A DNA stretch of 64,000 nucleotides from Gentiana macrophylla (GCA_026214975.1 JAOBSW010000478.1:20252-84251); one strand, 5' to 3'; numbered from the stretch's first letter, positions 1 through 10,815 are shown. Translations and numbers: made by a program. Notes: a model not told the origin generated them from the letters alone.

Positions 1-425
1 TTCATTTAACCTGATTACATTGTTGAGGTTGCTATAACTTCATCGACTGTAAATTTAATGTTTAGTTAACCTAATTACAGTGGTTAGGCTTGATCGAGCT
101 TTGATGGATTGTAAATTTGAGGTTCGATTAACACAATTAAAGTGCTTATGGTTGATCAGGCTTGAGTGATTGTCAATTTGATGTTTAGCTTACCCAATTA
201 TACTGTTGTGGTTGATTTAGCTTGATCGACCATCAATTTGAGGTTCACTATCTCGATTAAAGTATCTCTGTTTGATCGTGTATAATCAAAGTTGAAATTG
301 AAGTTCATCTAACCCAATTACAATGAGTAAGGTTGATCGGGCTTGATTGACCGTCAATTTGCGGTTCGCGGTTCAATTAACCTAATTACATTCTTTATGG
401 CTGACCAGGCTTGATTCAGTATTAT
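1..425. repeat. Tandem repeat, about seven ~60-bp units
   Basis: A unit of about 60 bp recurs with its TTAACC(T)AATTACA-like core near 7, 67, 127, 189, 250, 308 and 375. Each unit also carries a GTTGATC(R)GGCTTGA-like segment and ends in a TCAATTTGAGGTTC-like segment. The units are diverged from each other. The array probably continues to the left of the window. No coding potential is seen. It could be a minisatellite or an internal array of a transposable element. Confidence 0.8.
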
Positions 426-544
426 TTCAGCACTATATATTATGTAAATAATTTAAAGTAATTATATAAGTGTATTTTTTTAGGAAATTATATAAGTGCT
501 TTAAATTCAAATATATATTACTTTCTTTGATTTATTATTCTTGA

Positions 545-546
<2 letters not shown>

Positions 547-580
<34 letters not shown>
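547..580. repeat. (AT)n microsatellite
   Basis: This is an uninterrupted AT dinucleotide run of about 17 units in AT-rich DNA. Confidence 0.95.
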
Positions 581-583
<3 letters not shown>

Positions 584-1379
584 ATAAATGATGTGCATGT
601 GAAATATAGTATAATTATTATTTTTATATGTATCATACATTTATATGTGTGCTATTCAGATAAATATATTTGCAATATTTATAATTTTTCTAAGAAGAGA
701 AACAATCCTAAATTATGAAACAAAAAGAGATAATTAAAAAAAAAATAAATAAATAAATAAATAAAAATAATATTTGGAGCTAGTTTATAATTAATACTCG
801 GTTATAAATTATATGTTGCTTTGTAGCTTGTTTGGTAATGGTATAGACGTGAATTTTGAGTTCCATGTTATAGGTTCGAGTCTTGCTTGCATCATATTTA
901 TCAAATTACTTTACATCACACCCTTAAATTTTTTTTTACTTATATCGTTTTTTTTGTTCATAGCTAATTTGTAATGGCAAATATAATGTTTTTTGTAATT
1001 TATTATATTTCCTTGACCCATTAACTAAAATTACTAATACGATAAATATCAATACGTAATTTATCAATACTTTTTTAGAATACACGTTTCATTTTCTACC
1101 CATTTAATTACACATTATCTTTTCACTTCACATACTAATAAAGTATTGTATAAAATGCCATATGCCATATCATAACAAAAAGTGACAATTTTTTAAGGGA
1201 TATATGGAGAACTATCATGGTAAATGTAGGTACAACGTCTACTATTGTCGGTGTCACCATTGAGCACTGATAATGTTTGGGACGAAAACAGCATCGTTTA
1301 CGTCGTTTTGGTCCTATGTTTTTGTAAGGAAATAAATAACACATCAAAATGACGTTTTTAATTTGATTGATTTTCTGCA
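581..1379. other. AT-rich spacer without a recognised gene
   Basis: The stretch is AT-rich and holds an AAAT/AATA-rich simple run near 735-770. No open frame resembles a known protein. A short frame on the minus strand at 1135-1512 is low-complexity and has no recognisable motif. Confidence 0.6.
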
Positions 1380-1828
1380 TAGGCGGTTGTGTGCATCGTA
1401 CGTAAAGGATTTTCTTTGATTTTCTTGAATCGTAAATATTTTCTTCACAGGTCGGTTGTGTGCACCATAAATGATCTGAGCTCGCTAACAAGAGTGTGCA
1501 GCATATTGTCAAAATGCCATAACGTTGTCACAAGTTTTGTGACATTTTAATGTAGTGTCATAAAAGTGACGTATTATATACGACATAACATTAAACTGAC
1601 ATAAAAAAATGTCACGAATTTGTGACATAAATAATGAGTGTCGGTTAATGTTGCGATTCATCGGCATATTATCAGGACATAAAACAATATGTAAAATTTT
1701 CGTAGAAACGTCTTTACTTTCGAAATGGCAATTAATAACTAGTTATTAGATTTGTCGGAAAATATAACGACTAAATTATAAAAATGCCGTAAAACAAAGT
1801 GTCACCAAAGGCGTATTTTGTTGTAGTG
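1380..1828. mobile_element. CACTA-like DNA transposon end (fragment)
   Basis: The segment ends at 1811-1828 in GCGTATTTTGTTGTAGTG. Read on the minus strand this begins CACTACAACAAAATAC, the form of terminal inverted repeat seen in plant CACTA (En/Spm) transposons. Inside it are CACTA-style subterminal repeats: GTCACAA/TTGTGAC arms at 1529-1545 and ATGTCAC/GTGACAT arms near 1609-1628. There is also a ~70-bp direct repeat starting GGTTGTGTGCA near 1384 and 1453. No matching left end was found, so the left boundary is a guess. No transposase is seen. The fragment abuts the truncated Athila-1 LTR at 1831. Confidence 0.5.
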
Positions 1829-1830
1829 TT

Positions 1831-2658
1831 GCATTACAACAATACTACGATATTATTATTTTTGGCATAAGGCCTATTTACAACTACTAAATAAAAGAAA
1901 ATAAGAAGGAGGAGATATATATATATGCTATAAGTATATATATATTGGTACATTCGATCCGCTTCCTCTGACCGATGCTCCTTATATAGAAATTTTGATG
2001 AAGGCCGGACCGGGCCGGGTCATAGCCGGACTGGGCCGGTGTAATCATCACATTCATCTCCCCTTAATTTCCAATTTTTGGATACAAATTATATATTTTG
2101 GAATAAAACTTCTAAAATTCATATCTCGAGTTCTGGATCTCCAAACAACATGATTCAAGAGGCATCGGAAAACTCTCGGAAAAATCTACAACTTTCATGC
2201 AGGACTCTTCTTCAGAAAATGTAGTTTTGATGAGCCATTCGTTTGTCGAAGATATTTCTCGATTACCACTAAATCGAATCGATTAGCCACTTCACCACTT
2301 CGATTGACCACTTGACCACTTAAGAAATTCGATTGACCACTTAAGCTCGTGACATTCTCTAAATCCTTTCGAGAGATATGATTATACTTCAAAATGTCGA
2401 TTCTCGGGTCTTGGCTTATACATCCGCAATAAAATACCACAAATACCCACGTAAATCGATACGACATTTCGATTTACTAAAATCGGTACAAAATGATAAC
2501 TTTTCACTATTATTACTAAGTTTTACTACTAACTACTCTAAACTATAAAGATTAACATTTCATACTATTTATATCATAATTTCATATATTTTATATAGAA
2601 TTCGTTGATAAAACATAATAATATAACGTATATTTAATCATATAAAAGTAGTATATCA
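1831..2658 (-). repeat. 3' LTR of Athila-1, truncated
   Basis: This segment matches 16245-17068 nearly base for base, including the TATA region, the GC-rich double motif at 2003-2040 and the terminal TGATATACTAC. Similarity stops at GCATTACAAC (1831), where the CACTA-like end begins. The remaining ~1.3 kb of the 5' LTR (14934-16244) has no clean counterpart on this side. Confidence 0.92.
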
Positions 2659-2673
2659 ACTACTCCCCCACTT
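2659..2673 (-). other. Polypurine tract of Athila-1
   Basis: The minus strand reads AAGTGGGGGAGTAGT directly before the LTR start TGATATAC. This is the expected plus-strand priming site. It is preceded on the minus strand by the GAGGACGATC-type stretch usual at this place in Athila elements. Confidence 0.88.
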
Positions 2674-4263
2674 AGCTTTTGATCGTCCTCGAGCAAAAAT
2701 AAGCGATAATAAAAGATAATATAATTGATCGATTATAATTTTTAATGTAATTTATATTGTCAATATTATAAATATATTACTTATTCTAATTTAAAATTGT
2801 AAGAAGACAAAAAGTGTATATAACTCAAATAGCTAAAACATCAAATATTATTTAGATGAAATTGTACATGTAATACTTAATAAGTATAAATAAAATATTA
2901 GAATTATTTTTAATCGCAACTATTATGAAATCCTGGAATCGTAAACTTGGTCGTAGTTGACAAAATGGCTTATAAAGTTTGGGCTCAAGATGTTGGTTAA
3001 TCGGATAAAAGAAATCAAAAAGAGAAAAAGGCAAGTAAATGCGTCTACATCTTCATATTCTTGATCAAAAAAACAATCTCGATTAATAGCATCCTATTTT
3101 TATTCCAACTATTTTTGATTTTTCTCTTTTTTAGAACTAAAAGCGTGAGTGTGTGTAGAAAATCAAACTTACAAGCATTGCTTCATCAAGATTGATCGAG
3201 TACTACTCTTTCGATCGAAAATTACAAGTCCGGTTTCCTTAAACTTGTAATCATTCTTGAGATCTTATGATTCGACTTTTTCTTTTCATTCTATGCCTTC
3301 ATTCCCAAAGAATAGGACATTTCGAGATAATACCCTAGTTGGACTACTATCATCAGGCAATCGGGAGCTTTTAAACCTCATAGTGATATAGGACATTTCG
3401 AGATAACACCCATCGCACTCAAATCATTGGTAGCTACAACCGATATGTTCTTTTTTATTTTTAAGTTGTCGATCAAAGATAAGGAAGATACTTGGTATTT
3501 GATTAATTGCATTTGTAGATATGGTGCTTCGTTCTTAATTTCATTATAGAATATTAACATATCCGAACTCATTGCCAAAATCGACTATCTTGCAAGTGTC
3601 ATGAGGTAAGATCAAATATACTAATACTTATCTAATTTTTCCAATCTCAAAGATACACCAAAACTTAGCTTTTATGTCTTCATCTCTTTTCATAAAACGC
3701 GTACAAACTTATGGAATTTTCAAGGAAATGTAGACCAAAATTAGCTAAAGGTCGGTTACTTCTAGTTAATCATAATGGCAATTTCGAGTGAGGTCTTGAT
3801 CACTCTAATCAATGCCTTGGTAGAGAACAAAATTGGAAATTTATTTAGGTAGGCTATTTGGCTATAGTTTATATTTTTGTGGTGCCAAAAATCGTCATCC
3901 CTAGTCCAATTCAAAACTCATAATTCATATTGAAAAGAAAATTATTCTAAAAATTTTACTTATAAATATCAACATACCGATATAATTTCATGAAAACAAT
4001 ATTTAACATTAATTACTCAATTATATAAACTTAAAATCTCGTTAAAATCTAAATTAGACATAAAATATAATTATAATATATCTAATTTACTTTACTTAAT
4101 TAAAAAACTTATTCTTCCAAATTATATCATTTTTTATTCATATTTATATATTAACTACTTAATTTATCTAAAAAATTAAAACTAATAAGTAATAAAAAAT
4201 TTGATAATTTTAATAATTTATAACTATTTTTTCAAAAATTTTAATGAATTTTCTAACCTAACT
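2674..4263. other. Athila-1 3' untranslated region, no gene
   Basis: About 1.6 kb lies between PTP-b and the polypurine tract. It is AT-rich and the frames are short, without recognisable protein motifs. A near-identical phrase (GGACATTTCGAGATAA) occurs twice, near 3317 and 3391, so a small internal duplication is present. Confidence 0.6.
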
Positions 4264-4277
4264 CTACTCCCCACTTA
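4264..4277 (-). other. Second polypurine-tract-like motif
   Basis: The minus strand reads TAAGTGGGGAGTAG, preceded by a CATCGGGACGATGCC-like stretch. This closely resembles the true tract at 2659-2673 and its GAGGACGATC-type upstream stretch. The same motif follows PTP-b of Athila-3 at 19417-19430. It may be a second tract or the remnant of an older element end. Confidence 0.5.
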
Positions 4278-4543
4278 CGAAGTGGCATCGTCCCGATGTT
4301 CAATGAGTATTAAAAAAAGAGGTTTGAAAATAAAATTAAAATTATCTATTATCATTATTATTCTGATTTCATTCTTAGCGTATACTAATATATTATTAAA
4401 TAACAAACAAAGTTAAAAAACTTAAACATATATATTAAACAGTATAATAAAAACGATTACAATTAAAAAGACTTAACTAACTGAACTTAAAAACTAAAAA
4501 CATAAACAAACTTAATCATAATTCTTAAAACTGAAAAACCATT

Positions 4544-5376
4544 TTAAATGGTTGACGAACATCCTGGTGTATCCACCGGCAATAATCCAACTCTACTATC
4601 TCTTGAAGGAAAAATTTCATCCGTCTCCAACTCACCAACTCCATTCATCTGAATGCACAGTCTTGAAATCATCCACGAAGAAGGCATAGGCTTCCCTCTA
4701 CTGCCCCTCGTTATGGCAAACTCTAACACCGTCCTCTGAATTAAAATTCCTCAATCCACATACTCACCAAATGCCAAGGCGTATAACAAAAGCATTTCAT
4801 TACCACTAAGGCTCCCGAAATCCCAAGTAGGATACACCCTAGAGTTAATGAAATGTTTCCATGCCTTTAAATGTGGAAGTAAGGCATTTGTGGACAAATC
4901 GTGATTCGAATCAAATAGTGGAAAAAGACACTGGAATGCCTCATGAGTTTTATTTAGATGATTATAGGCATTATTCAATCCCCACTTTATTTGAAAGTGT
5001 GGCAGCGTCACATGCGGAATTTCAAAAAGTTGATTAATATGACGAAGAGAAGGAACATCCACTCTCTTATCGTGATAATTTGAGTAATTTCAATCATGGA
5101 TGTCGACATCAAGGCAGAATAAAATTCTCGAACAATTGAGATACTTACTCGTCCTCTTGGCGCACTCACAAACTTTTTCCAACCGAATCCTCTGATCATA
5201 GTTTTACCCCATCGATCGAGTTTATCGAAATTCAAACTTTTCTCCAACAGGATTGGAGAATTAGCAAAACGAGGGTGTAAAGGCATATTATCGTTGGATG
5301 CTCGGGATTCTGGAGCTACAGTTTCCGGTGTGTTCGGTTCATACGAATTAACAGAGGGCGAGGAATGGTTTGTCAT
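4544..5376 (-). pseudogene. PTP-b: putative plant transposon protein ORF, frameshifted
   Basis: Three overlapping minus-strand frames together give about 270 residues. The start at 5376 opens with a Ser/Pro/Asn-rich segment. A core with RGFGWKKF and SIVREFYSAL follows, and the frame breaks near 5060. The next frame (5062-4751) has a KAWKHFINSRVYP stretch and LLLYALAFGEYVD. The last frame (4729-4544) has SSWMISRLC and ends soon after LLPVDTPG. The REFY core, W-x-x-FI and I-x-x-LC order fits the plant retrotransposon-associated domain often annotated as putative plant transposon protein (PF20167, by my memory of the family pattern). Its function is unknown; in Athila elements this position is occupied by env-like ORFs. 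A homologue with the same order occurs at 30184-29568 plus 20256-19776. Confidence 0.72.
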
Positions 5377-5544
5377 TTTTTAAAAACAGATGAAAACTTA
5401 AAACAGATGAAAGTAAAAAGATAGTAACAAGATAGAAAGTGAAAGTGATGGCAAAGTTTGCTCATGGCTTCATTTCTTTTAATAGATAGTAAATAAAACA
5501 TACGTGGATGCATTAGACGAACTCGAGAATGAGTCACCCCTCTT

Positions 5545-5582
5545 CCCGGATCGGTCCGAGAGTAGGCCGGATCGGTCCGGCC
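5545..5582. promoter_or_regulatory. GC-rich inverted motif pair upstream of PTP-b
   Basis: Two copies of CCGGATCGGTCCG occur within 40 bases of AT-rich DNA. The second reads GGCCGGATCGGTCCGGCC, with 7-base arms around TCGG. The pair lies 170-206 bases before the PTP-b start. A third copy is upstream of PTP-a at 7829-7843. Similar motifs stand next to the LTR TATA box. A promoter role is inferred only. Confidence 0.45.
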
Positions 5583-5977
5583 TCAATATCTTTTCATCGA
5601 GTACATAGGTAAAAGTCAATTTTGGTTTTTTTTTTTACTTCCCTCACAAGTGTAACAATCCATATGAATACTTACTTTTAAGATATTTAAAATGATACTT
5701 ATAAAACGATTAAAATGTTGAAAACGATTTACTAATGATACAAAGTTCGTAAATATTTTTGGTATTATTATTATTTTCTTTTTCTTTTTTATGAAATATT
5801 TTAAACGGTAACTTAAAACGATTAGAATAACTAAGACGATACTCTAAATAAAATAAAAAAAATAAAAAACTACTATAAAACGAAACAATTAAAATGAAAA
5901 ACAAACCAAAATCTAAATGAAAATGTCGAAAATAAAAACGTGCAGTAAAAATGTTTAATCAAATATAGTAATAAAAT
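5583..5977. other. Spacer between PTP-a and PTP-b
   Basis: This is AT-rich DNA between the two ORFs. A short minus-strand frame (5904-5710) is Phe/Ser-rich and low in complexity, so it is not called as a gene. Confidence 0.6.
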
Positions 5978-7392
5978 TCAATCTTCTTCATAATCTTCCT
6001 CAGGATCAACATGAAAGCTCGAACTTGGAAACGACTGAGAAGCTGGTGGCTGAAATGTAGTCGTGGTCCTGACTGAACTATCAAGACCCATAGAACTCAT
6101 GCCAGTAGTGATATGCGCAAACTCAGCGAATCCTCCCCAACTAGACATCGCGGGTCTCTGAATACCTGTCGAAAATACACATGTACCACTCGATTGGCTT
6201 CCAAAAGGATATGACATTGGATGAATGCTCGAGGGTGGTGGAATAGGTGCTAACCACTCTGGTAAGGTATACGGATTGGACTGACAAGGTGGATAGGCAG
6301 GATCATCAAAAGTAGGATCACAAAGCAACTGCTCGTGCCTCCTTAAACCTCTACGAATATCGTCACACCACTGCCTATTACTTTCAGCAAACAAAGCCAT
6401 ATTGGCTTGACCACGTGCAACGTCCGAAACTAAAGATTGAAACATGTCATAAGTGATAGTGTTGGAGAAAGGAGTTTGTTGAGGCTGACTAGAAAAAGAT
6501 GGAAAAGAAGAAGATGTGGAAACTGGTGGAGCTGGTTGAGTTTGACGGCTTCTAATCAAAGAGCTAACTTGTCATTAGGCAGGAATGGTACTCCCGACCT
6601 ACGACATAAATCCGAAATAAAACAAGGGATGTACAGATGACTCCCTGGTCTGGCGATGACAATGCTTTCGAAAACTCTTTTAAACATTACCTTTCCAACA
6701 TCCACCTTTACATCTTTTACCATCGCCCATGCGATACAATAATCTTCTTTTCCATAAGCCGTATGTTTACTCGAAGGATAGAGATTATGGTTAATAAACC
6801 TTTTAATCGCCCTTAAACCTCTCAAACACTTCCCGTAGTTAAACCTATTTTCAACCCACACGGTTGAATCAAAAGCATCTTGAGCTCTCAAGGCGATCTG
6901 CTCAAATCTTGCAGATCATCTAAACTCCAAACTACCCTGTAATCTTCATTATCCGGAAAAACTTCAACTCCCAAAATCGCATTTATAACGGGCAGGGTTA
7001 AAGGTAACATTTCTAGCTCTTGGGGGTAAAGCTTGCGACTCAAGAAGCTCATCCCGTGAAAATGTAGACAAAACCGAATAAAACTCACTACTAAAGTCGT
7101 ATTTATTTCCCTTCTCTTTTGGTCGCTAATTCTAACCATCGACGTCTCGTAAAAATATCCTTAACTTCATCACCTAAGTCATCAAAATCTAATCCTCTTT
7201 CAACCAAAACATCACATTTACTATAAATCCTTTGATAAGCATTCTTAGCTCCTTTGATTTTTTTTGTTGTTGTGTTTTATTGAAGCTTACGGCTTCTTCT
7301 TCAGGTGATAAAATTATCGTGCCTACTACCGGAGTTGCTATAGGAATGTTCGATTTCCGCTTCTTAGAGGCCTTTCTACTCGACTCAGCCAT
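5978..7392 (-). pseudogene. PTP-a: putative plant transposon protein ORF, frameshifted
   Basis: Four minus-strand frames run in order. The first (7392-7189) starts with a Lys/Arg/Ser-rich head that looks like a nuclear localisation signal, then shifts frame into a stretch containing ERGLDFDDLGDEVK and FTRRRWLELA. The next (7139-6888) has INAILGVEVFPDNEDYRVVW. The third (6891-6556) has GLRAIKRFINHNLYP, CIAWAMVKDVKVDVGKV and PCFISDLCRRSGVP, the most recognisable part of the domain. The last (6559-5978) is a Ser/Pro/Gln-rich tail ending in an acidic EEDYEED. With frames joined it would be about 450 residues. The ORF lies after integrase in the env-like position, and PTP-b follows 600 bases later. 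The homologue in Athila-3 is split between 55939-55402 and 31359-30763. I infer membership of the PF20167 group; no biochemical role is known to me. Confidence 0.75.
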
Positions 7393-7860
7393 TCTACGAT
7401 ATTGGTAAAGCCAATCAACAACACAACAACAAAAAAAATAAAAATGTCACAACACACTAAAAAATCAAAACAGTTGAAATGAATATAAAAATTGTGAAAA
7501 ATACTTAAATTGATAACTAAATAAACTAAATAATACCTTATAATGAAGAAAACGTTGAAAAATAGGCCGGAAAAGTTGTAAAGTCGCCGGAAAAAAAATT
7601 GAGCTTGTTTTCGATCCTTTTCGATTTTTTTTAACTTTTGTGGAAGAGAGGAGATGAAAGGAGGAAGAAATCAAGTGGTGGTGTAGTGTGAGATGAAATT
7701 TTATGGAAGAATTGAAAAAAAAAAAAAAAATTGAGTAGTGGGGTTTTGGGGTGTGGGGCGGCGGCAAAAAATTAGGGAAGAAGAAGATGGAGAAGAAAAG
7801 GGGTCCCCGTTTTTTTTATGCAAATAGACCCCGGATCGGTCCGTGCACAATTTTTTTTTT
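7393..7860 (-). promoter_or_regulatory. Pyrimidine-rich leader of PTP-a with possible intron
   Basis: Read on the minus strand, this segment looks like a plant 5' leader. It is rich in CT and CA, with no long coding frame of normal composition. A donor-like AAG|GTATT lies near 7540. It is followed by T-rich DNA and an acceptor-like ATATCGTAG one base before the ATG at 7392. The GC-rich motif CCCCGGATCGGTCCG is at 7829-7843. This would fit a spliced or separately promoted message for PTP-a. It is an inference from composition and splice-site shape. Confidence 0.4.
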
Positions 7861-8162
7861 TACTTTTTATGATTTTTGATTAAAAACTCTAATAAAACTT
7901 AATTAAACTTGATTAAAATCTTAAAAATAATTTTATAACAATTTTTAAAAATTTAATAAAATCTTTATAAAACTTAATAAAAAGGTTATAAAAATTTAAT
8001 AAATTTATATTAATTCTTATAAAATATCTAAATTAAAACTAAAAAACTTTTATAAATTTTTTATAAAACTCCTTAATTTTATAAAGATCCAATTTTTTTA
8101 AAATTTTCAGAAGTTATGAGAAAATTTTATAAAATATTAATAAAACATAAGAAAAGACTCGA
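7861..8162. other. AT-rich spacer in Athila-1
   Basis: This is very AT-rich, with many short TTAATAAAA-like repeats. No gene is seen. Confidence 0.7.
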
Positions 8163-8640
8163 AACTTAAGGGGTTCCTGATTCTTCGATTTCTAAATCTT
8201 CCAGAGTTCTGATATAACGTTCAATCAACCTAACTCCTAAAAACGAAGCATTTGAATTATCTCTTGGAATTCCATCGGGATTTTCGGATAACCACCTAAT
8301 CGCTCCTTCCTAACAATATTCAAACACTCATCCAGGATTTGGTTGTGTTTTTTCCACAGCGTTCAACATGTTCACTTTTGCCACAGATTCGTGATCTCAT
8401 CGTAAACTTTGCCCTTCTCTTTTATTGCACTCTTTGATGTTCCTTTACAAACTTCTTTCAATCTAATCTCTCTCAACAATTTCTTGTTTTGTTCAAAAAC
8501 TAAAGCTTCTATAGCAAACGCGACATCTTTATCAAGGCCTAATTTCAAAAGTAAAACAAAAACTCCTAATCTATCTAAAAGACATCCAGCTTCTTTTACG
8601 TCTATCCGGTGAAAGATTTAAAAGAGTTTCAACATAAATA
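8163..8640 (-). pseudogene. Unassigned helical ORF between integrase and PTP-a
   Basis: Reading the minus strand with two frame changes gives about 140 residues that look like real protein rather than a shadow. The first part is rich in Leu, Lys and Glu and has LLDRLGVFVLLLKLGLDKDV and FEQNKKLLREIRLKEVCKG, ending with a stop just after EITNLWQK near 8385. The frame then changes and continues with EAIRWLSENPDG, NASFLGVRLIERYIRTLED and a short acidic tail ending at 8166. Predicted character is mostly amphipathic helix with no membrane segment. I do not recognise a family. It could be a normal but little-studied Athila ORF, or a captured host fragment. Confidence 0.5.
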
Positions 8641-8729
8641 AAAACACGAAAAGTAGAGTAAAGATAGATAGCACTGGTATTCGGTGATTTGGTTTCGCTG
8701 CTTTCGCTTTTTCGTTTTTTCGCTTTTTC

Positions 8730-9985
8730 AATTTGTCGGGGATCAATCAAGTAGCATTACTTCTTCTTTCAAGTGTGATTCCTTCTCCTCCACAAATAAC
8801 TTTACTCTGTGGGCATTGGCTATAACGTCGTATTTCTATCGCTTAGTTCAACGACTCAGATTTGTAAACCCGTGTTACTTTAAATGGACTTGTCCATCTT
8901 GATTTAAGCTTACCTCGAAACAACTTTAAACGTGAATTGTACAAGAGCACTCGATCACCTACATGGAACTCACGTTTAAAGATTCTCTTATCATGGAAAG
9001 ATTTCGTGCATGCTCTTGTAGATTCGAGCATTTTCATAAGAATCGAGACGAAATTCTTCTAGTTACGTTAATTGAAGCAATCTATGATCACCGACATGAC
9101 TTTAGGATCGAAATTCGTAAATCGAATAGCCCGTAAGGCTCGGTGTTCTAACTCAACTGGGAGATGACAAGACTTACCAAAGACTAGCTTATAGGGAGAA
9201 CAACCAATTGGTGTTTTAAAAGCTGTTCTGTACGCCCATAATGCATCATCTAATTTAACTGCCCAGTTTTTACGATTTGAATCCACTGTTTTCTCCACGA
9301 TTCTTTTGATTTCTCTATTTGACACCTCTACCTGTCCACTGGTTTGCGGATGATAGGGCGTTCCTAACTTATGCGTTACACCATATTTTTCAACTATCTT
9401 AGTAAATGGTCTATTGCAAAAGTGTGACCCTCTATCACTAATGATAGCCCCTCGAATGCCATATCGGTAAATATATTATTTTTAAGGAATTGTATGACAA
9501 CTTTGGTATCATTAGTGGGAAGAGCTTCAGCTTCTACCCATTTCGAGACATAATCTACCATTACAAGAATAAATCTTTTTCCAAAAGATATAGGGAAAGG
9601 TCCCATGAAATCTATACCCCAAACATCAAATAACTCACATTCTAAAATAGGTTGCATAGGCATTTCATGTTTTTTAGATATATTTCCCCATTTTTGACAA
9701 GACTCACAAGATTTAACATACTTATAAGCATTCTGTATATAGTGTAGGCCAATAAAAACCACATTGTAAAACTTTAAAAGCAGTTTTCCAACCTCCATGA
9801 TGACCTCCTACCTCACGATCATGACAAAATGATAAAACACTTAAAATTTCATTATCAGGCACACATTTTCTGATTATCCTATCCGAACATTTACGGAAAA
9901 GGTCCGGTTCCTCCCAAGAATAAAATTTTAAGTCATAAAAGAACTTTTTTCTCACGCTAAGTCCAATGAGATGGAATATAATCAC
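8730..9985 (-). pseudogene. pol (integrase): Integrase of Athila-1, frameshifted
   Basis: The integrase inserts element DNA into the genome. The N-terminal zinc-binding HHCC module is visible at 9985-9722: a GGHHGGWKT stretch, GFYWPTLY, then CESCQKW in the following frame (9798-9394). The catalytic core begins with WGIDFMGPF, which supplies the first Asp. The second Asp region near 9400 is lost in a frame change. The Glu is expected in [12 protein letters not shown] (9325-9068), followed by [14 protein letters not shown]. The C-terminal part (9037-8843) has [14 protein letters not shown] and [12 protein letters not shown], the usual tail of Ty3 integrases. No chromodomain is seen, as expected for Athila. 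At least three frame breaks are present, so it is non-functional as read. Confidence 0.88.
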
Positions 9986-10077
9986 AAAGTTAAGTAATTA
10001 ATGATATCTCCAAACCAAGGTGACATTTCCTTAGAAGAAATTCTATTCTTTAATAACCTGCATGGTTGAAGGAGTAT

Positions 10078-10815
10078 CTATTCTAAATAGTTGTTCATCA
10101 GAAATGAATCTTTAATTTCATTTCCTATTTCTTCATCATTTTCCATTCTACTTAGATGATCTGCTACTACATTCTCACTTACTTTTTTATCTTTAATTTC
10201 AATATCGAATTCTTGAAGTAAGAGAATCCATCTAAGAAGACGAGGTTTAACATCTTTCTTACTCAGTAAATACTTCAGTGCTGAATGGTCTGTATAAACT
10301 ATTACCTTAGAACCAACAATATATGATCGAAACTTATCTAAGGCAAAAATCACAGCCAACAGTTCTTTTTCTGTAGTTGCATAATTTAGTTGAGCAGTGT
10401 TTAATGTGTGAGATGCATAGTAAATATCTTTGAGAATTTTGTTATATCTTTGACCTAAAACAGCTCCTACAGCTAAATCACTTGCATCACACATAATCTC
10501 AAACGGCAAACTCCAGTTTGGTGCTACTAAAACTGGTGCAGTAGTTAACCTCACTTTTAGGGTCTGAAAAGCTTCCATACATTTACTGTCAAAGTTAAAA
10601 GGTACTTCTTTTTCAAGCAAATGACTTAAAGGCTTCGCTATTTTTAAGAAATCGGCAATGAATATTCTATAAAATCCTGCATGTCCCAGAAATCCTCTTA
10701 GAGTTCTTAAATTAACTGGTGGAGGTAATTTTTCAATTACTTCGACTTTAGCTTTATCAACTTCAATACCTTCTTCAGAGATTCTATGACCTAAAACAAT
10801 TCCTTCTGATACCAT
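10078..10815 (-). pseudogene. pol (RNase H): RNase H and RT thumb of Athila-1
   Basis: This 245-residue frame is the longest open piece of the polyprotein. It starts at the end of RT with [15 protein letters not shown] and [13 protein letters not shown], then gives the RNase H domain that degrades RNA in RNA/DNA hybrids. Catalytic residues can be placed: Asp in [13 protein letters not shown], Glu in TTEKELLAV, Asp in [10 protein letters not shown] and Asp in VVADHLSR. The last part is an acidic linker towards integrase. The domain itself is intact. It is called a pseudogene because the polyprotein is broken on both sides. Confidence 0.92.

Noticed and set aside
7465..7767. 100-codon Phe/His/Ser-rich minus-strand frame
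   Set aside because: It is a translation of a CT-rich leader, better explained as the untranslated region of PTP-a.
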